64,000 nucleotides of DNA. Origin: JBIOHP01 sp044449065. Lineage in GTDB: Bacteria; Bacteroidota; Ignavibacteria; UBA10030; SZUA-254. Positions 16,981 through 25,117 of this stretch are shown in pieces. The stretch covers positions 32,887 to 96,886 of the forward strand of contig JBIOHP010000012.1 of the NCBI GenBank assembly GCA_044449065.1. The letters are read 5' to 3'. Each line of letters begins with the position of its first letter. Positions within the stretch are counted from its first letter, which is position 1. The notes beneath the pieces were generated by a model. It was not told the origin of the DNA and made no database searches. It saw only the letters and a program-made list of their open reading frames with translations. Made by a program: the position numbers and the translations under genes.

Positions 16981-17015
16981 GTTACCCGCCGAATAATTAT
17001 TCGGTATGAAGTAAC
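16981..17015 (-). promoter_or_regulatory. Palindrome in the rpmI-rplT spacer, possible L20 control site
   Basis: A perfect 16-bp palindrome CCGAATAATTATTCGG lies at 16989-17004, bracketed by GTTAC (16981-16985) and GTAAC (17011-17015), making an extended stem about 50 nt upstream of rplT. L20 feedback sites are known in this operon in other bacteria, but sequence alone does not show binding here. Confidence 0.35.
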
Positions 17016-17036
17016 GATCGGGAGATTGAATTAAAC

Positions 17037-17234
17037 TTATTTTGTCGGTAACATCATCTCAAACTTTTTCTGTTCCTGCTCTGAAACCAATGTCGCTTTC
17101 CTCAGGTGTCGCTTCCGTTTCTGAGATTTTGACGAGAGAATATGGCTCCGGTATGCCTTGTGGCGTTTAAACTTACCGGAAGCTGTTTTGGAGAACCTCT
17201 TTTTTGCAGCAGAATTAGATTTTACTTTAGGCAT
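17037..17234 (-). CDS. rpmI: 50S ribosomal protein L35
   Basis: 65 residues, strongly basic, with the L35 pattern (MPKVKSNSAAKKRFSKTASGKFKRHKA ending in MMLPT, in part). It lies 16 bp after infC and upstream of rplT, the standard infC-rpmI-rplT order. Confidence 0.97.
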   Translation of the reverse strand: MPKVKSNSAAKKRFSKTASGKFKRHKAYRSHILSSKSQKRKRHLRKATLVSEQEQKKFEMMLPTK

Positions 17235-17250
17235 AGTATTCCTTGATTAT

Positions 17251-17916
17251 TTATTTAGACTCTGTTGTGGCTTTTGGCGCCGGCGCTGGTTTTGCCGCTG
17301 TCATTGATCTTACCTCTTTAGCCGGTTTAGCTGCGGCAGCAGTTTTAGATTCTGTGGTTGCGGTTTGTTCCTTGGGTTTCGCCGGTCCCTTTTTCTTCAA
17401 CCCCTTTTCCGGAGCAAAGATCATTGCCATGTGTTTTCCTTCTAACTTGGGTTCCTGATCGATCCTGGCAATGTCTTTTAATTCTTCGGCAAATCGTTTC
17501 AGAAGCTCTTCGCCATGAATGGTGTACGTAATTTCTCTTCCTTTAAATACGACGGTTGCTTTCACTTTGTGTCCGTCTTCTAAAAATTTCCTAGCGTGCC
17601 TTACTTTAAAATCGAAATCATGCACATCGGTATTAGGATGAAAACGAAGCTCTTTCAGCATTGTGACATGCTGGTGTTTCCGCTGCAATTTATCTTTTTT
17701 TGTCTGTTCATATTTGTACTTTCCAAAATCCATTATTTTGCATACAGGGGGCACAGCATTGGGAACAATTTCGATTAAATCCAATCCTCGTTTACGCGCT
17801 ATTTCCAAAGCTTCTCGAGGCGACATGACTCCAACCTGACCGGCGTCATCAATTACACGAACTTTCGGGGTACGAATTTCTTCGTTTATGCGAACGTCTT
17901 CTGATCCTTTATTAAT
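17251..17916 (-). CDS. infC: Translation initiation factor IF-3, with an AUU start
   Basis: IF-3 binds the 30S subunit and checks start-codon and tRNA pairing. The first ATG in frame is at 17826, but that would drop the conserved N-terminal block. Reading upstream gives INKGSEDVRINEEIRTPKVR, the normal IF-3 start, back to an ATT codon at 17914-17916. TAGGAG lies seven bases before it and overlaps the thrS stop TAG. IF-3 genes commonly begin with the rare AUU, which lets IF-3 repress itself. That gives 221 residues: N domain, linker helix, C domain (TVVFKGREITY ...), plus an unusual ~45-residue Ala/Lys/Pro-rich tail (KTAAAAKPAKEVRS...). Confidence 0.93.
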   Translation of the reverse strand: MNKGSEDVRINEEIRTPKVRVIDDAGQVGVMSPREALEIARKRGLDLIEIVPNAVPPVCKIMDFGKYKYEQTKKDKLQRKHQHVTMLKELRFHPNTDVHDFDFKVRHARKFLEDGHKVKATVVFKGREITYTIHGEELLKRFAEELKDIARIDQEPKLEGKHMAMIFAPEKGLKKKGPAKPKEQTATTESKTAAAAKPAKEVRSMTAAKPAPAPKATTESK

Positions 17917-17929
17917 AGAGTTTCTCCTA
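17914..17929 (-). promoter_or_regulatory. infC ribosome site and AUU start overlapping the thrS stop
   Basis: Minus strand reads TAGGAGAAACTCTATT. The thrS stop TAG forms the first bases of the Shine-Dalgarno sequence, and the ATT start follows at good spacing. This couples infC translation to thrS and fits AUU-based autocontrol. Confidence 0.85.
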
Positions 17930-19849
17930 CGTAGTGATGGTTTTTTCCTGGATTTCTTTAATTATTTTTTCGACGAACGTCGACACCAGCATTACACCAA
18001 GATCGCCTTTTGTGTGCTGACGAAGAGCCACAGTACCGGATTCTTTTTCTTTTTGTCCGACAACAAGCATATATGGAATCTTTTTTGTCTCCGCATCACG
18101 GATTTTATACCCGATTTTTTCTCTTCTATCGTCAAGTTCAACGCGGATCCCTGCATCTTTTAATTTATCGCGCACCGAGCCGGCATAATCGAGTTGTTCA
18201 TCGGTTATGGGAAGAATAATTGCCTGCACGGGTGATAACCAAACGGGAAACGCGCCGACGAAGTGTTCCGTAATAATACCAATAAACCGCTCAAATGAGC
18301 CGAAGATCGCTCTGTGAATCGCGACTGGACGTTGGCGGGATCCATCTTCTGCAATATACTCAAGAGCAAAGCGTTCCGGAAGCATAACGAAGTCTAATTG
18401 AATTGTCGCAACCTGCCATTCGCGTCCGATAGCGTCTTCTATCTGGATATCTATCTTCGGTCCATAAAATGCGCCATCTTTGGGTTTCAGCTTATACGGT
18501 ATCTTTTTACTCTCAAGCGCTTGTTTCAATCCGCTCTCCGCCTGTTCCCATAGTTTGGGATCGCCCATTCCACCATCAGGTTTTGTGGAGAGGTTAAACG
18601 ACGGTTTGAGGTTGAAGAACGAATAAAAGTGCGTAATCAATTCAATCAGTTTATTGATCTCATCCAAGATCTGATCGGGACGGCAATAGAGATGCGCGTC
18701 ATCCATCGTGATCTGGCGAACGCGGAACATCCCACCAAGCGCGCCGGAGAGCTCGTTCCGATGAAGACGTCCGATCTCTGAGTAGCGAAGAGGTAAATCC
18801 TTATAGCTCCTGATCTTTTGCTTGTAGATATAAGTGCTTTCCGGACAATTCATAGGTTTGAGCGAATAAATTGTTTCATCGTTCTCAATCTTGAACATAT
18901 TTTCCTGATAATGATCCCAGTGCCCGGATTGTTCCCAGAGATCTTTCTTAACCATGATGGGAGTAGAGATTTCAAGATACCCGCGCTTATCAAGTTCCTG
19001 ACGGAGGAATTTTTCCAACTCACGGAAAATGACCATTCCTTTTGGAAGCCAGAATGGGGCGCCCGGCGCCACGTCATGAAACACAAATAATTCAAGTTCT
19101 CTGCCAAGCTTTCTATGATCGCGCCGTTTGGCTTCTTCGAGACGGAAGATATAATCATCGAGCTCCTTCTTGCTTGGAAAGGTGATACCATAGATGCGTT
19201 GAAGCATCTTATTCTTCTCGCTCCCGCGCCAATACGCCCCAGCCACGCTGAGCAATTTTATCGCTTTAATTTTTCCGGTGGATGGAATATGAGGCCCGTA
19301 ACAAAGATCGACAAAATTTCCGTGTTCATAAAACGTAATGGTCTGGTCTTTGAGATCTTGGAGCAATTCCAACTTGTACTGATCCCCTTTTTTATTGAAA
19401 TAATCGACTGCATCATTCCAGGATTTTTCGTGACGCACATAGGGAACGTCCCGCTTCGCAAATTCGTACATCCTATCTTCAATTTTTTGGAGATCTTCGG
19501 GAGAGAGCGAATGCCCCCCCATGTCGAGATCGTAATAATAGCCCTCGTCAATTGAAGGACCAATGCCAAATTTTGTTCCGGGAAACAGAGATTCAACTGC
19601 CTCAGCCATCAGATGGGCGGAGCTGTGCCAGTAGGCAGATTTTCCACCGGGGTCGTCCCACTTCAAAACCTTGAATGAGGCGTCATTTGAGATTTTTCTG
19701 GAGAGATCCCATACCTCGCCATTAACTTCGACCGCAAGCGCTTCGCGGGCAAGCCCGTAACTGATACTCTGGGCTACCTCTTTTCCGGTAACACCTTTAT
19801 CGAATTCCCGAACTGAGTTATCGGGAAATGTAAGTTTTATTTTATCCAT
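17927..19849 (-). CDS. thrS: Threonyl-tRNA synthetase
   Basis: 640 residues, full length: TGS domain (about 1-62), the editing domain with HSSAHLMAEAV (zinc/water-binding histidines) and CYGPHIPSTG, the class II core with motif 2 (FRVRQITMDDAHLYCRPDQI) and the zinc ligands MNCPES and YRAIFGS-type histidine HRAIFGSFERFIGI, and a C-terminal anticodon-binding domain. ATG at 19849. It heads the thrS-infC-rpmI-rplT unit and follows a terminator for the tRNA genes. Confidence 0.98.
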   Translation of the reverse strand: MDKIKLTFPDNSVREFDKGVTGKEVAQSISYGLAREALAVEVNGEVWDLSRKISNDASFKVLKWDDPGGKSAYWHSSAHLMAEAVESLFPGTKFGIGPSIDEGYYYDLDMGGHSLSPEDLQKIEDRMYEFAKRDVPYVRHEKSWNDAVDYFNKKGDQYKLELLQDLKDQTITFYEHGNFVDLCYGPHIPSTGKIKAIKLLSVAGAYWRGSEKNKMLQRIYGITFPSKKELDDYIFRLEEAKRRDHRKLGRELELFVFHDVAPGAPFWLPKGMVIFRELEKFLRQELDKRGYLEISTPIMVKKDLWEQSGHWDHYQENMFKIENDETIYSLKPMNCPESTYIYKQKIRSYKDLPLRYSEIGRLHRNELSGALGGMFRVRQITMDDAHLYCRPDQILDEINKLIELITHFYSFFNLKPSFNLSTKPDGGMGDPKLWEQAESGLKQALESKKIPYKLKPKDGAFYGPKIDIQIEDAIGREWQVATIQLDFVMLPERFALEYIAEDGSRQRPVAIHRAIFGSFERFIGIITEHFVGAFPVWLSPVQAIILPITDEQLDYAGSVRDKLKDAGIRVELDDRREKIGYKIRDAETKKIPYMLVVGQKEKESGTVALRQHTKGDLGVMLVSTFVEKIIKEIQEKTITT

Positions 19850-19865
19850 GTACGAATATTTAACA

Positions 19866-19896
19866 AACTAAAAAATCGGAAGTATTCCGATTTTCT
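19866..19896 (-). terminator. Terminator after the tRNA-Val end of the tRNA cluster
   Basis: Minus strand AAAATCGGA, 5-nt loop, TCCGATTTT, continuing into TTTTTTAG. It lies between tRNA-Val and the thrS start. Confidence 0.8.
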
Positions 19897-19919
19897 ATAT
19901 CACAACCTAAGATTTTCTG

Positions 19920-19993
19920 TGGGCTCTACGGGATTCGAACCTGTGACCTCTTCCATGTCAAGGAAGCGCTCTAACCAACTGAGCTAAGAGCCC
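19920..19993 (-). tRNA. tRNA-Val (GAC)
   Basis: Acceptor GGGCTCT pairs with AGAGCCC. Anticodon loop TTGACAT is closed by CTTCC/GGAAG, giving GAC (reads GUC). The T-loop is GGTTCGAATCC. Discriminator A. The CCA end is not encoded. Confidence 0.95.
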
Positions 19994-20109
19994 TGCTGTC
20001 TTCAACTTTCTATTCGATTATAAAAACTCAACGTCATGAATAATATTATTGAGTGATCAAAATCGAAACATACATTTTACGCTATCCAACCTGCGATGTT
20101 GAAACCGAG

Positions 20110-20195
20110 TACCGGGGATCGGAATCGAACCGACACTCTCCTTGCGGAGAACAGGATTTTAAGTCCTGTGCGTCTACCAGTTTCGCCACCCCGGC
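20110..20195 (-). tRNA. tRNA-Leu (TAA)
   Basis: 86 nt with a long variable arm (TCTCCGCAAGGAGA), so class II. Anticodon stem CAGGA/TCCTG with loop CTTAAAA gives UAA. Acceptor GCCGGGG pairs with CCCCGGT (one G-U). Discriminator A. No encoded CCA. Confidence 0.95.
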
Positions 20196-20210
20196 AATTC
20201 GAGAATCAGT

Positions 20211-20290
20211 CGTTTGCAACTTGCATTGATATGAGGAGATCGCAACGTTCCGCTGTTGCGGAACTCGCGATGACTCTTCACACAGTCTTT
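20211..20290. repeat. Partial copy of MITE-like family A between tRNA-Leu and tRNA-Cys
   Basis: Contains 'gcattgatatgaggagat', an inner hairpin GTTCCGC/GCGGAAC, 'ctcgcgatgac' and 'ttcacacagtc', matching the right two thirds of the copies at 28476 and 49394. The left terminal repeat is absent. Confidence 0.65.
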
Positions 20291-20383
20291 CTGTGTGAGA
20301 AATCATATCTGGATGCTACGCATCTTCAGGTGTACGATGCAGAGCATAGTAACGAGAACCGTGATGATACGTTACTTTTTTAG

Positions 20384-20455
20384 AGGCGCCGAGCGGATTC
20401 GGACCGCTGCATAAAGGTTTTGCAGACCTCTCCCTTACCACTTGGGTACGGCGCC
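20384..20455 (-). tRNA. tRNA-Cys (GCA)
   Basis: Acceptor GGCGCCG/CGGCGCC. Anticodon stem GAGGT/ACCTT with loop CTGCAAA gives GCA. The discriminator is U73, the known Cys identity base. No encoded CCA. Confidence 0.95.
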
Positions 20456-20479
20456 ATGACATTTGTTAATCGTATTAAG

Positions 20480-20521
20480 AAATAAAAATCCCCGCCACCG
20501 AAATTGGGGGCGGCAGGGATT
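20480..20521 (-). terminator. Terminator between tRNA-Gly and tRNA-Cys
   Basis: Minus strand AATCCC...GCC.CCC pairs with GG.GGCGGGGATT and is followed by TTTTTATTTC. This suggests tRNA-Gly is terminated apart from the Cys-Leu-Val group. Confidence 0.7.
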
Positions 20522-20549
20522 CCTTAAAAACATCAAAATTTCATGTTTG

Positions 20550-20622
20550 AGCGGGAAACGGGATTCGGACCCGCGACATCAACCTTGGCAAGGTTGCGCT
20601 CTACCAACTGAGCTATTCCCGC
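20550..20622 (-). tRNA. tRNA-Gly (GCC)
   Basis: Acceptor GCGGGAA/TTCCCGC. Anticodon stem CAACC/GGTTG with loop TTGCCAA gives GCC. D-arm AGCTCAGTTGGTAGAGC. Discriminator U. No encoded CCA. Confidence 0.96.
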
Positions 20623-20705
20623 GTTTTGAACTCTAAAGATAGTAAATATTTTCACTTTTTGCAACATCGGCAAAAAGCTCATGAATACAATATTTGAGCC
20701 ATGTT

Positions 20706-21221
20706 TCATACGGATTCCTGCTTTTTCAGCAAATCTATATATGAATTATGAATAAGATCGGAATCCTTTATGCCAAACTTATCAATCAGAAATATCATCT
20801 TTTTCTTTGCGTCCGAGGGGGAATTGTGAACAGGGATTTCAAATTCAAGGAAACTCCCTAATCCAACAACTTGATCAAGATGAATGCGTACATCGCCATA
20901 CAAAAAGAGCATTCTCTCTTTGACTACGACACCTAAAATTCCATGAACTTTCTTAAGTATTTCTTTAAGGGATTCCGGAGATTGGGAAGAATATATATTA
21001 TAATCGCTGAACCGCCTCGATTCCGTCTCATCGCGATCATAAAGAATAAGTTCACCCGTGTTATCCTCAAATTCCCGGAGTTTCAACCTACCCGAATCGA
21101 CCTTGAAGTATGTATCTTTTTGTTTAATAATACAGGAAAAATCAGCGCCGATGGAATTAGCGATCCTTTCAGCATCTGTGATTGATGCTATTCTGGTTTT
21201 AATTTCCAGATTGGAGGGCAT
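20706..21221 (-). CDS. CYTH-domain protein (class IV adenylate cyclase / CyaB-like)
   Basis: 171 residues that form a single CYTH triphosphate-tunnel domain. The N-terminal signature is NLEIKTRI; later strands show GRLKLREFED, GELILYDRDE, VKERMLFLYGDVRIHLDQV and a final LGSFLEFEI. These alternate Glu/Lys/Arg residues line the tunnel that binds triphosphate and two metals. CyaB-type enzymes make cAMP, but many CYTH proteins are thiamine-triphosphatases or of unknown substrate, so the reaction is open. It follows greA, 60 bp away, and precedes tRNA-Gly. Confidence 0.82.
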   Translation of the reverse strand: MPSNLEIKTRIASITDAERIANSIGADFSCIIKQKDTYFKVDSGRLKLREFEDNTGELILYDRDETESRRFSDYNIYSSQSPESLKEILKKVHGILGVVVKERMLFLYGDVRIHLDQVVGLGSFLEFEIPVHNSPSDAKKKMIFLIDKFGIKDSDLIHNSYIDLLKKQESV

Positions 21222-21281
21222 ATCTATTAATGGTAGAATGCTCTACGGTAATTTGCGGAAGGATTATAAGTGAAAGTATAC

Positions 21282-21773
21282 CTATCGGGATAATTCGATG
21301 ATCTTGTATTCGAGCGTTCCGGCTGGAACGGGAATTTTAATGACGTCATTTTTTACTTTTCCCAGCAAACCTTTTCCCAACGGCGAGGTGACGGATATTT
21401 TATTATCCTCAAAATTTGCTTCTTCGGGCGACACCAACAGGTAGGTAACGATCTCGTTGGTGCGAAGATCTTTTAACTTTACCCGTGAAAGTATGTATAC
21501 TTTATCGTTCGGTAATTCCTTGCTATCTATAATACGCGCACGGGAGAGCGTTTGTTCAAGTTTCGCGATGCGAAGTTCAAGGTGCTGCTGTTCTTCTTTA
21601 GCAGCATCATATTCTGCATTTTCCGAAAGATCGCCGTGGCTTCGCGCCTCGCCGATTTTTTGAGCCATCTCGGCGCGTCCTTTCAACTTCAATTGATGAA
21701 GCTCATGCTCCAATTCAACCAGACGCTCTCGCGTCAGGTACACAATACCATTATTTCGATTATTATCAGCCAT
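21282..21773 (-). CDS. greA: Transcription elongation factor GreA
   Basis: Rescues arrested RNA polymerase by stimulating transcript cleavage. 163 residues: an N-terminal antiparallel coiled coil with the acidic tip (ARSHGDLSENAEYDAAKEEQ; D and E residues at the tip are the catalytic pair) and a C-terminal FKBP-like domain (VSPEEANFEDNKISVTSPLG). ATG at 21773. Confidence 0.97.
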   Translation of the reverse strand: MADNNRNNGIVYLTRERLVELEHELHQLKLKGRAEMAQKIGEARSHGDLSENAEYDAAKEEQQHLELRIAKLEQTLSRARIIDSKELPNDKVYILSRVKLKDLRTNEIVTYLLVSPEEANFEDNKISVTSPLGKGLLGKVKNDVIKIPVPAGTLEYKIIELSR

Positions 21774-21821
21774 GAAACACCGTTATCAATTAATCACTAA
21801 ATTTTAAAAAATATGTCGGAA

Positions 21822-21860
21822 CAAGAAAAACAAAAGCCACCACCCTGAGAGGTAATGGCT
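21822..21860 (-). terminator. Terminator after ribBA
   Basis: Minus strand AGCCATTACC, loop TCTCAG, GGTGGTGGCT, then TTTTGTTTTTC. It closes the long nuoN-to-ribBA run. Confidence 0.75.
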
Positions 21861-21914
21861 GAAATACGTAATTTCAATTTACGATTCGGAAAGAATAAAA
21901 TCAAGTGGTTTTCA

Positions 21915-23177
21915 TCATTTTTTTCTTTCCACCAGAATCAGGTGACCTAACTTATCCCGCTTGGTTTTAAGGTATTTTTCATTAAGCTCATGGCTTTCCA
22001 TTTCAAGAGGGACACGTTCAACTATGTCCAACCCATATCCATGCAATCCAACCACTTTTTTAGGATTATTTGTTAGAAGCCGAATTTTACCAACGCCGAG
22101 ATCGCGAAGAATTTGAGCGCCAATACCATAATCGCGAAGATCGGGACGGAACCCTAATTTCTCGTTAGCTTCAACGGTATCCAGACCTTCATCCTGCAGT
22201 TTGTACGCTTTGAGTTTGTTAATCAATCCGATGCCTCTTCCTTCCTGGCGCATATACAGTACGATACCTTTTCCGGCTTTTTCCACCATCAGCATCGCTG
22301 CATTCAATTGATCTTTACAATCGCAACGGACAGATCCGAATATATCGCCGGTCAGACATTCCGAATGCACACGCACCAGCACCGGCTCGACGGGGCTGAT
22401 CTCCCCTTTTACAAGAGCGATATGTTCCTTGCTATCGGTGTCGCTCCGGAAAACAATTATCTCGAACGTTCCATACCGCGTAGGGAGATTCGTCGAGACA
22501 ACGCGATGGACCAGTTTATCCCGCTGCATCCGGTATTCGATAAGACTGCGAACCGTGATAATATGAAGATGATATTTTTTACTGAGCACCATGAGTTCGG
22601 GTCCCCGCGCCATGGTGCCATCGTCATTCATGATCTCGCATAACACGCCGGCAGCGTGCAATCCGGCAAGGCGGCAAAGATCAACGACCGCTTCGGTATG
22701 CCCGGCTCTGCGCAGCACGCCCCCTTCGAGCGCGCGAAGCGGGAATATATGTCCGGGTCTGGCAAGATCGCTCGGCTTGGTGGCAGGGTCAATCAGCGCC
22801 CGAACCGTCGCAGCCCGATCATGCGCGGAGGTGCCCGATGTTGTGCCGTGAATGTAATCAACGGAAACCGTGAATGATGTATCGTGAAGCGATGTGTTAC
22901 TTTCTACCATCATATCAAGCGCTAGATCCTTCGCTCGTTGAGGCGTCAACGCCGTACAAATGATGCCTCTCCCGTTTTTCGCCATAAAATTAATAACATC
23001 TGCGTTACATTTTTCCGCGGCGACAATAAAATCTCCCTCGTTCTCACGATCTTCATCATCGACGACAATGACAACTTTCCCCAATTGAACCGCTTTAATA
23101 GCTTCTTCAACGGAGCTAAAACCGTTCACACCCTGTTGTTGAGGGGGAATTTTTTCAGGATGTTCATGTACTTCCAT
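21915..23177 (-). CDS. ribBA: Bifunctional 3,4-DHBP synthase / GTP cyclohydrolase II
   Basis: Feeds both branches of riboflavin synthesis. 420 residues. The N half (about 20-220) is RibB, with DDEDRENEGDFIVAAE binding metal and substrate and the HTEAVVDL motif. The C half (about 225-420) is RibA, with the zinc cysteines in SECLTGDIFGSVRCDC, RQEGRGIGL, and a catalytic Tyr/Arg region. Both halves look intact. Its ATG overlaps the yajC stop (TAATG), so it is translationally coupled. No FMN riboswitch was seen upstream, which is expected inside an operon. Confidence 0.96.
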   Translation of the reverse strand: MEVHEHPEKIPPQQQGVNGFSSVEEAIKAVQLGKVVIVVDDEDRENEGDFIVAAEKCNADVINFMAKNGRGIICTALTPQRAKDLALDMMVESNTSLHDTSFTVSVDYIHGTTSGTSAHDRAATVRALIDPATKPSDLARPGHIFPLRALEGGVLRRAGHTEAVVDLCRLAGLHAAGVLCEIMNDDGTMARGPELMVLSKKYHLHIITVRSLIEYRMQRDKLVHRVVSTNLPTRYGTFEIIVFRSDTDSKEHIALVKGEISPVEPVLVRVHSECLTGDIFGSVRCDCKDQLNAAMLMVEKAGKGIVLYMRQEGRGIGLINKLKAYKLQDEGLDTVEANEKLGFRPDLRDYGIGAQILRDLGVGKIRLLTNNPKKVVGLHGYGLDIVERVPLEMESHELNEKYLKTKRDKLGHLILVERKK

Positions 23178-23527
23178 TATTTTTTCTCTTCGGTCATAAT
23201 TGCTTCACCCTCGCGGGTAATACTTGCTATTGCAGATTTCTCAAATTTTAATTTTACGTTATCGGCTACCTGAACGAGTAGGACTTTATCCTCTAAACCG
23301 ATCACGGTTCCATGCATACCCCCGATAGTAACAACTTTATCGCCTTTTTTGACAGATTCAAGTAAATTCGCCCGTTCTTTTTGACGTTTTTGCTGCGGGC
23401 GAAGGATCATGAAATAAAAGATAGCGATTATTAAACCAAACATCAGAATGGTGCTGAACATTCCGCTGGAGCCGCCCTGGGAGGGCTGCATGCCTAATAA
23501 ATGATAATAATTCAATGTTTTCTCCAT
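23177..23527 (-). CDS. yajC: Preprotein translocase accessory subunit YajC
   Basis: Small inner-membrane protein of the Sec-SecDF complex. It has one membrane helix (FSTILMFGLIIAIFYFMI) followed by the family hallmark LRPQQKRQKE and a small cytoplasmic domain with GDKVVTIGGMHGTV. The frame opens upstream inside tgt, but ATG 23527 (MEKTLNYYHLLGM, 116 aa) lies just after the tgt stop and is preferred; ATG 23491 is a possible alternative. YajC beside tgt is a widespread order. Confidence 0.9.
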   Translation of the reverse strand: MEKTLNYYHLLGMQPSQGGSSGMFSTILMFGLIIAIFYFMILRPQQKRQKERANLLESVKKGDKVVTIGGMHGTVIGLEDKVLLVQVADNVKLKFEKSAIASITREGEAIMTEEKK

Positions 23528-23537
23528 ATTTAGATGA

Positions 23538-24671
23538 TTATGATAAAGATATTGGCTCATGATGTAATGAAGCAAGCTGTTCACGGCTCCAGTTATGAAA
23601 CCGTTGTTCGCGGATAGCTACGCGCGCCTCACGCATCAACCATTGATAATAATATAAATTGTGCAATGTTGCTAATTGTAATCCTAATATTTCGTGCGCG
23701 ATAAATAAGTGACGTAAATAAGCACGTGAAAATTTTTGACAGGTATAACAAGCGCACTCCTTGTCCACCGGTTCAACATCTGATTTGTATTGGGCGTTTG
23801 TGATATTCACCGGACCTTCACGCGTGAACATCATGGCATTCCTGCCGTTGCGTGTGGGTAGAACGCAATCAAACATATCTATTCCCCGGCTAATTGCTTC
23901 TAATAAATTTTCCGGAGTGCCGACACCCATGAGATATCGCGGGTTATTGGTTGGCATTACTTCAGTACAAAACGATATTATCTCATACATCTGTTCGGCA
24001 GGTTCCCCCACTGCTAACCCGCCAATCGCGTACCCATCGAACGGGATATTCATCAGCTCAAGCATCGATTGTTTTCGGATATCCGGGAATACGCTTCCCT
24101 GGATTATTCCAAAAATTGCCTGTGAATGATCATACTTTGTCGTACTCTGAGAAAAATGATTATAGGCACGTTTCGCCCATCGCATAGTGAGATCATTCGA
24201 TTTCTCCGCATATTCATGCGTGCAAGGGAATGGTGTACACTCATCTAATACCATCATTATGTCCGACCCTATCACCCTCTGGATATCGACTACGCTCTCC
24301 GGCGTAAATTGATGAGAAGAACCATCGATGTGAGAACGAAAAATGACGCATTCATCGGATAATTTCCTCAGTTGAGAAAGACTGAAAATTTGAAAACCAC
24401 CGCTATCAGTCAGAATCGGTTTTTCCCAATTCATAAATCGATGCAAACCACCCGCCCTTTCCATAATTTCCATTCCCGGGCGAAGATAAAGATGATACGT
24501 GTTTGATAGTATGATTTCGGCCCCAATTTGTTCTAATTCATCGGGTCGGGTAGCTTTTACAGTCCCTTGAGTTCCAACAGGCATGAATGCCGGGGTTTGA
24601 AAAACGCCATGATCAGTTATTACCTTCCCTAAACGCGCCCCGTTATCGTCAGAATCAAGAACAAATTTCAT
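23538..24671 (-). CDS. tgt: Queuine tRNA-ribosyltransferase
   Basis: Exchanges guanine 34 for preQ1 in tRNAs with GUN anticodons. 377 residues, TIM barrel. Visible are the substrate-binding ILTDSGGFQIFSLSQLRK, the active-site aspartate region SRGIDMFDCVLPTRNGRNAM, and the zinc site CACYTC with a downstream histidine (LHNLYYY). ATG start at 24671. It lies between vanZ and yajC. Confidence 0.97.
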   Translation of the reverse strand: MKFVLDSDDNGARLGKVITDHGVFQTPAFMPVGTQGTVKATRPDELEQIGAEIILSNTYHLYLRPGMEIMERAGGLHRFMNWEKPILTDSGGFQIFSLSQLRKLSDECVIFRSHIDGSSHQFTPESVVDIQRVIGSDIMMVLDECTPFPCTHEYAEKSNDLTMRWAKRAYNHFSQSTTKYDHSQAIFGIIQGSVFPDIRKQSMLELMNIPFDGYAIGGLAVGEPAEQMYEIISFCTEVMPTNNPRYLMGVGTPENLLEAISRGIDMFDCVLPTRNGRNAMMFTREGPVNITNAQYKSDVEPVDKECACYTCQKFSRAYLRHLFIAHEILGLQLATLHNLYYYQWLMREARVAIREQRFHNWSREQLASLHHEPISLS

Positions 24672-24717
24672 CCTTTTAAAATTACCGAATTAACAATCCA
24701 AATACAAATGGGGCTTT

Positions 24718-25116
24718 TTAGCTACTTTTAACCCTATTTGACCAATAACTTTTAACAATAAACAGAACGGCGATCAACCCTCCCACGGTGTCTGCAATAA
24801 AATCATACATATCCATAGTTCTGCCGGGGACAAAATGTTGATGAAATTCATCAATTCCTCCATACACCATTACAACGAGCAGCATAAGCATTAAACGCTT
24901 CCATTGGAAATTTTCAGGCGCTTTTTTTGGTTCTAACGCGAGATAGAATAATAAGCCAAAAATACAATATAAAACAGTATGAATGAGTTTATCACTCACA
25001 TAAGGTGGTATCTTGGGAAGCTTCGACGCCGGTATAGATGAGCCGATAAATATCAATAGTGCCCATAATATAGCTGGTAGTTTATATTTAAAAAAATGAA
25101 CAGTCGCCCGACTCAA
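24718..25116 (-). CDS. VanZ-like membrane protein
   Basis: 132 residues with four membrane helices and the VanZ-family pattern: IFIGSSIPASKLP, a loop with DKLIHTVLYCIFG, then GGIDEFHQHFVPGRTMDMYDFIADTVGGL. The conserved DEFHQ...R...D...D is clear. Start choice: TTG at 25116 sits just after the nnr stop and has GGGAG six bases upstream; a TTG at 25134 (overlapping nnr) is possible but lacks a ribosome site. Family members act in teicoplanin resistance in VanA clusters, but most housekeeping copies have no known role. Confidence 0.82.
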   Translation of the reverse strand: MSRATVHFFKYKLPAILWALLIFIGSSIPASKLPKIPPYVSDKLIHTVLYCIFGLLFYLALEPKKAPENFQWKRLMLMLLVVMVYGGIDEFHQHFVPGRTMDMYDFIADTVGGLIAVLFIVKSYWSNRVKSS

Positions 25117-25117
25117 A

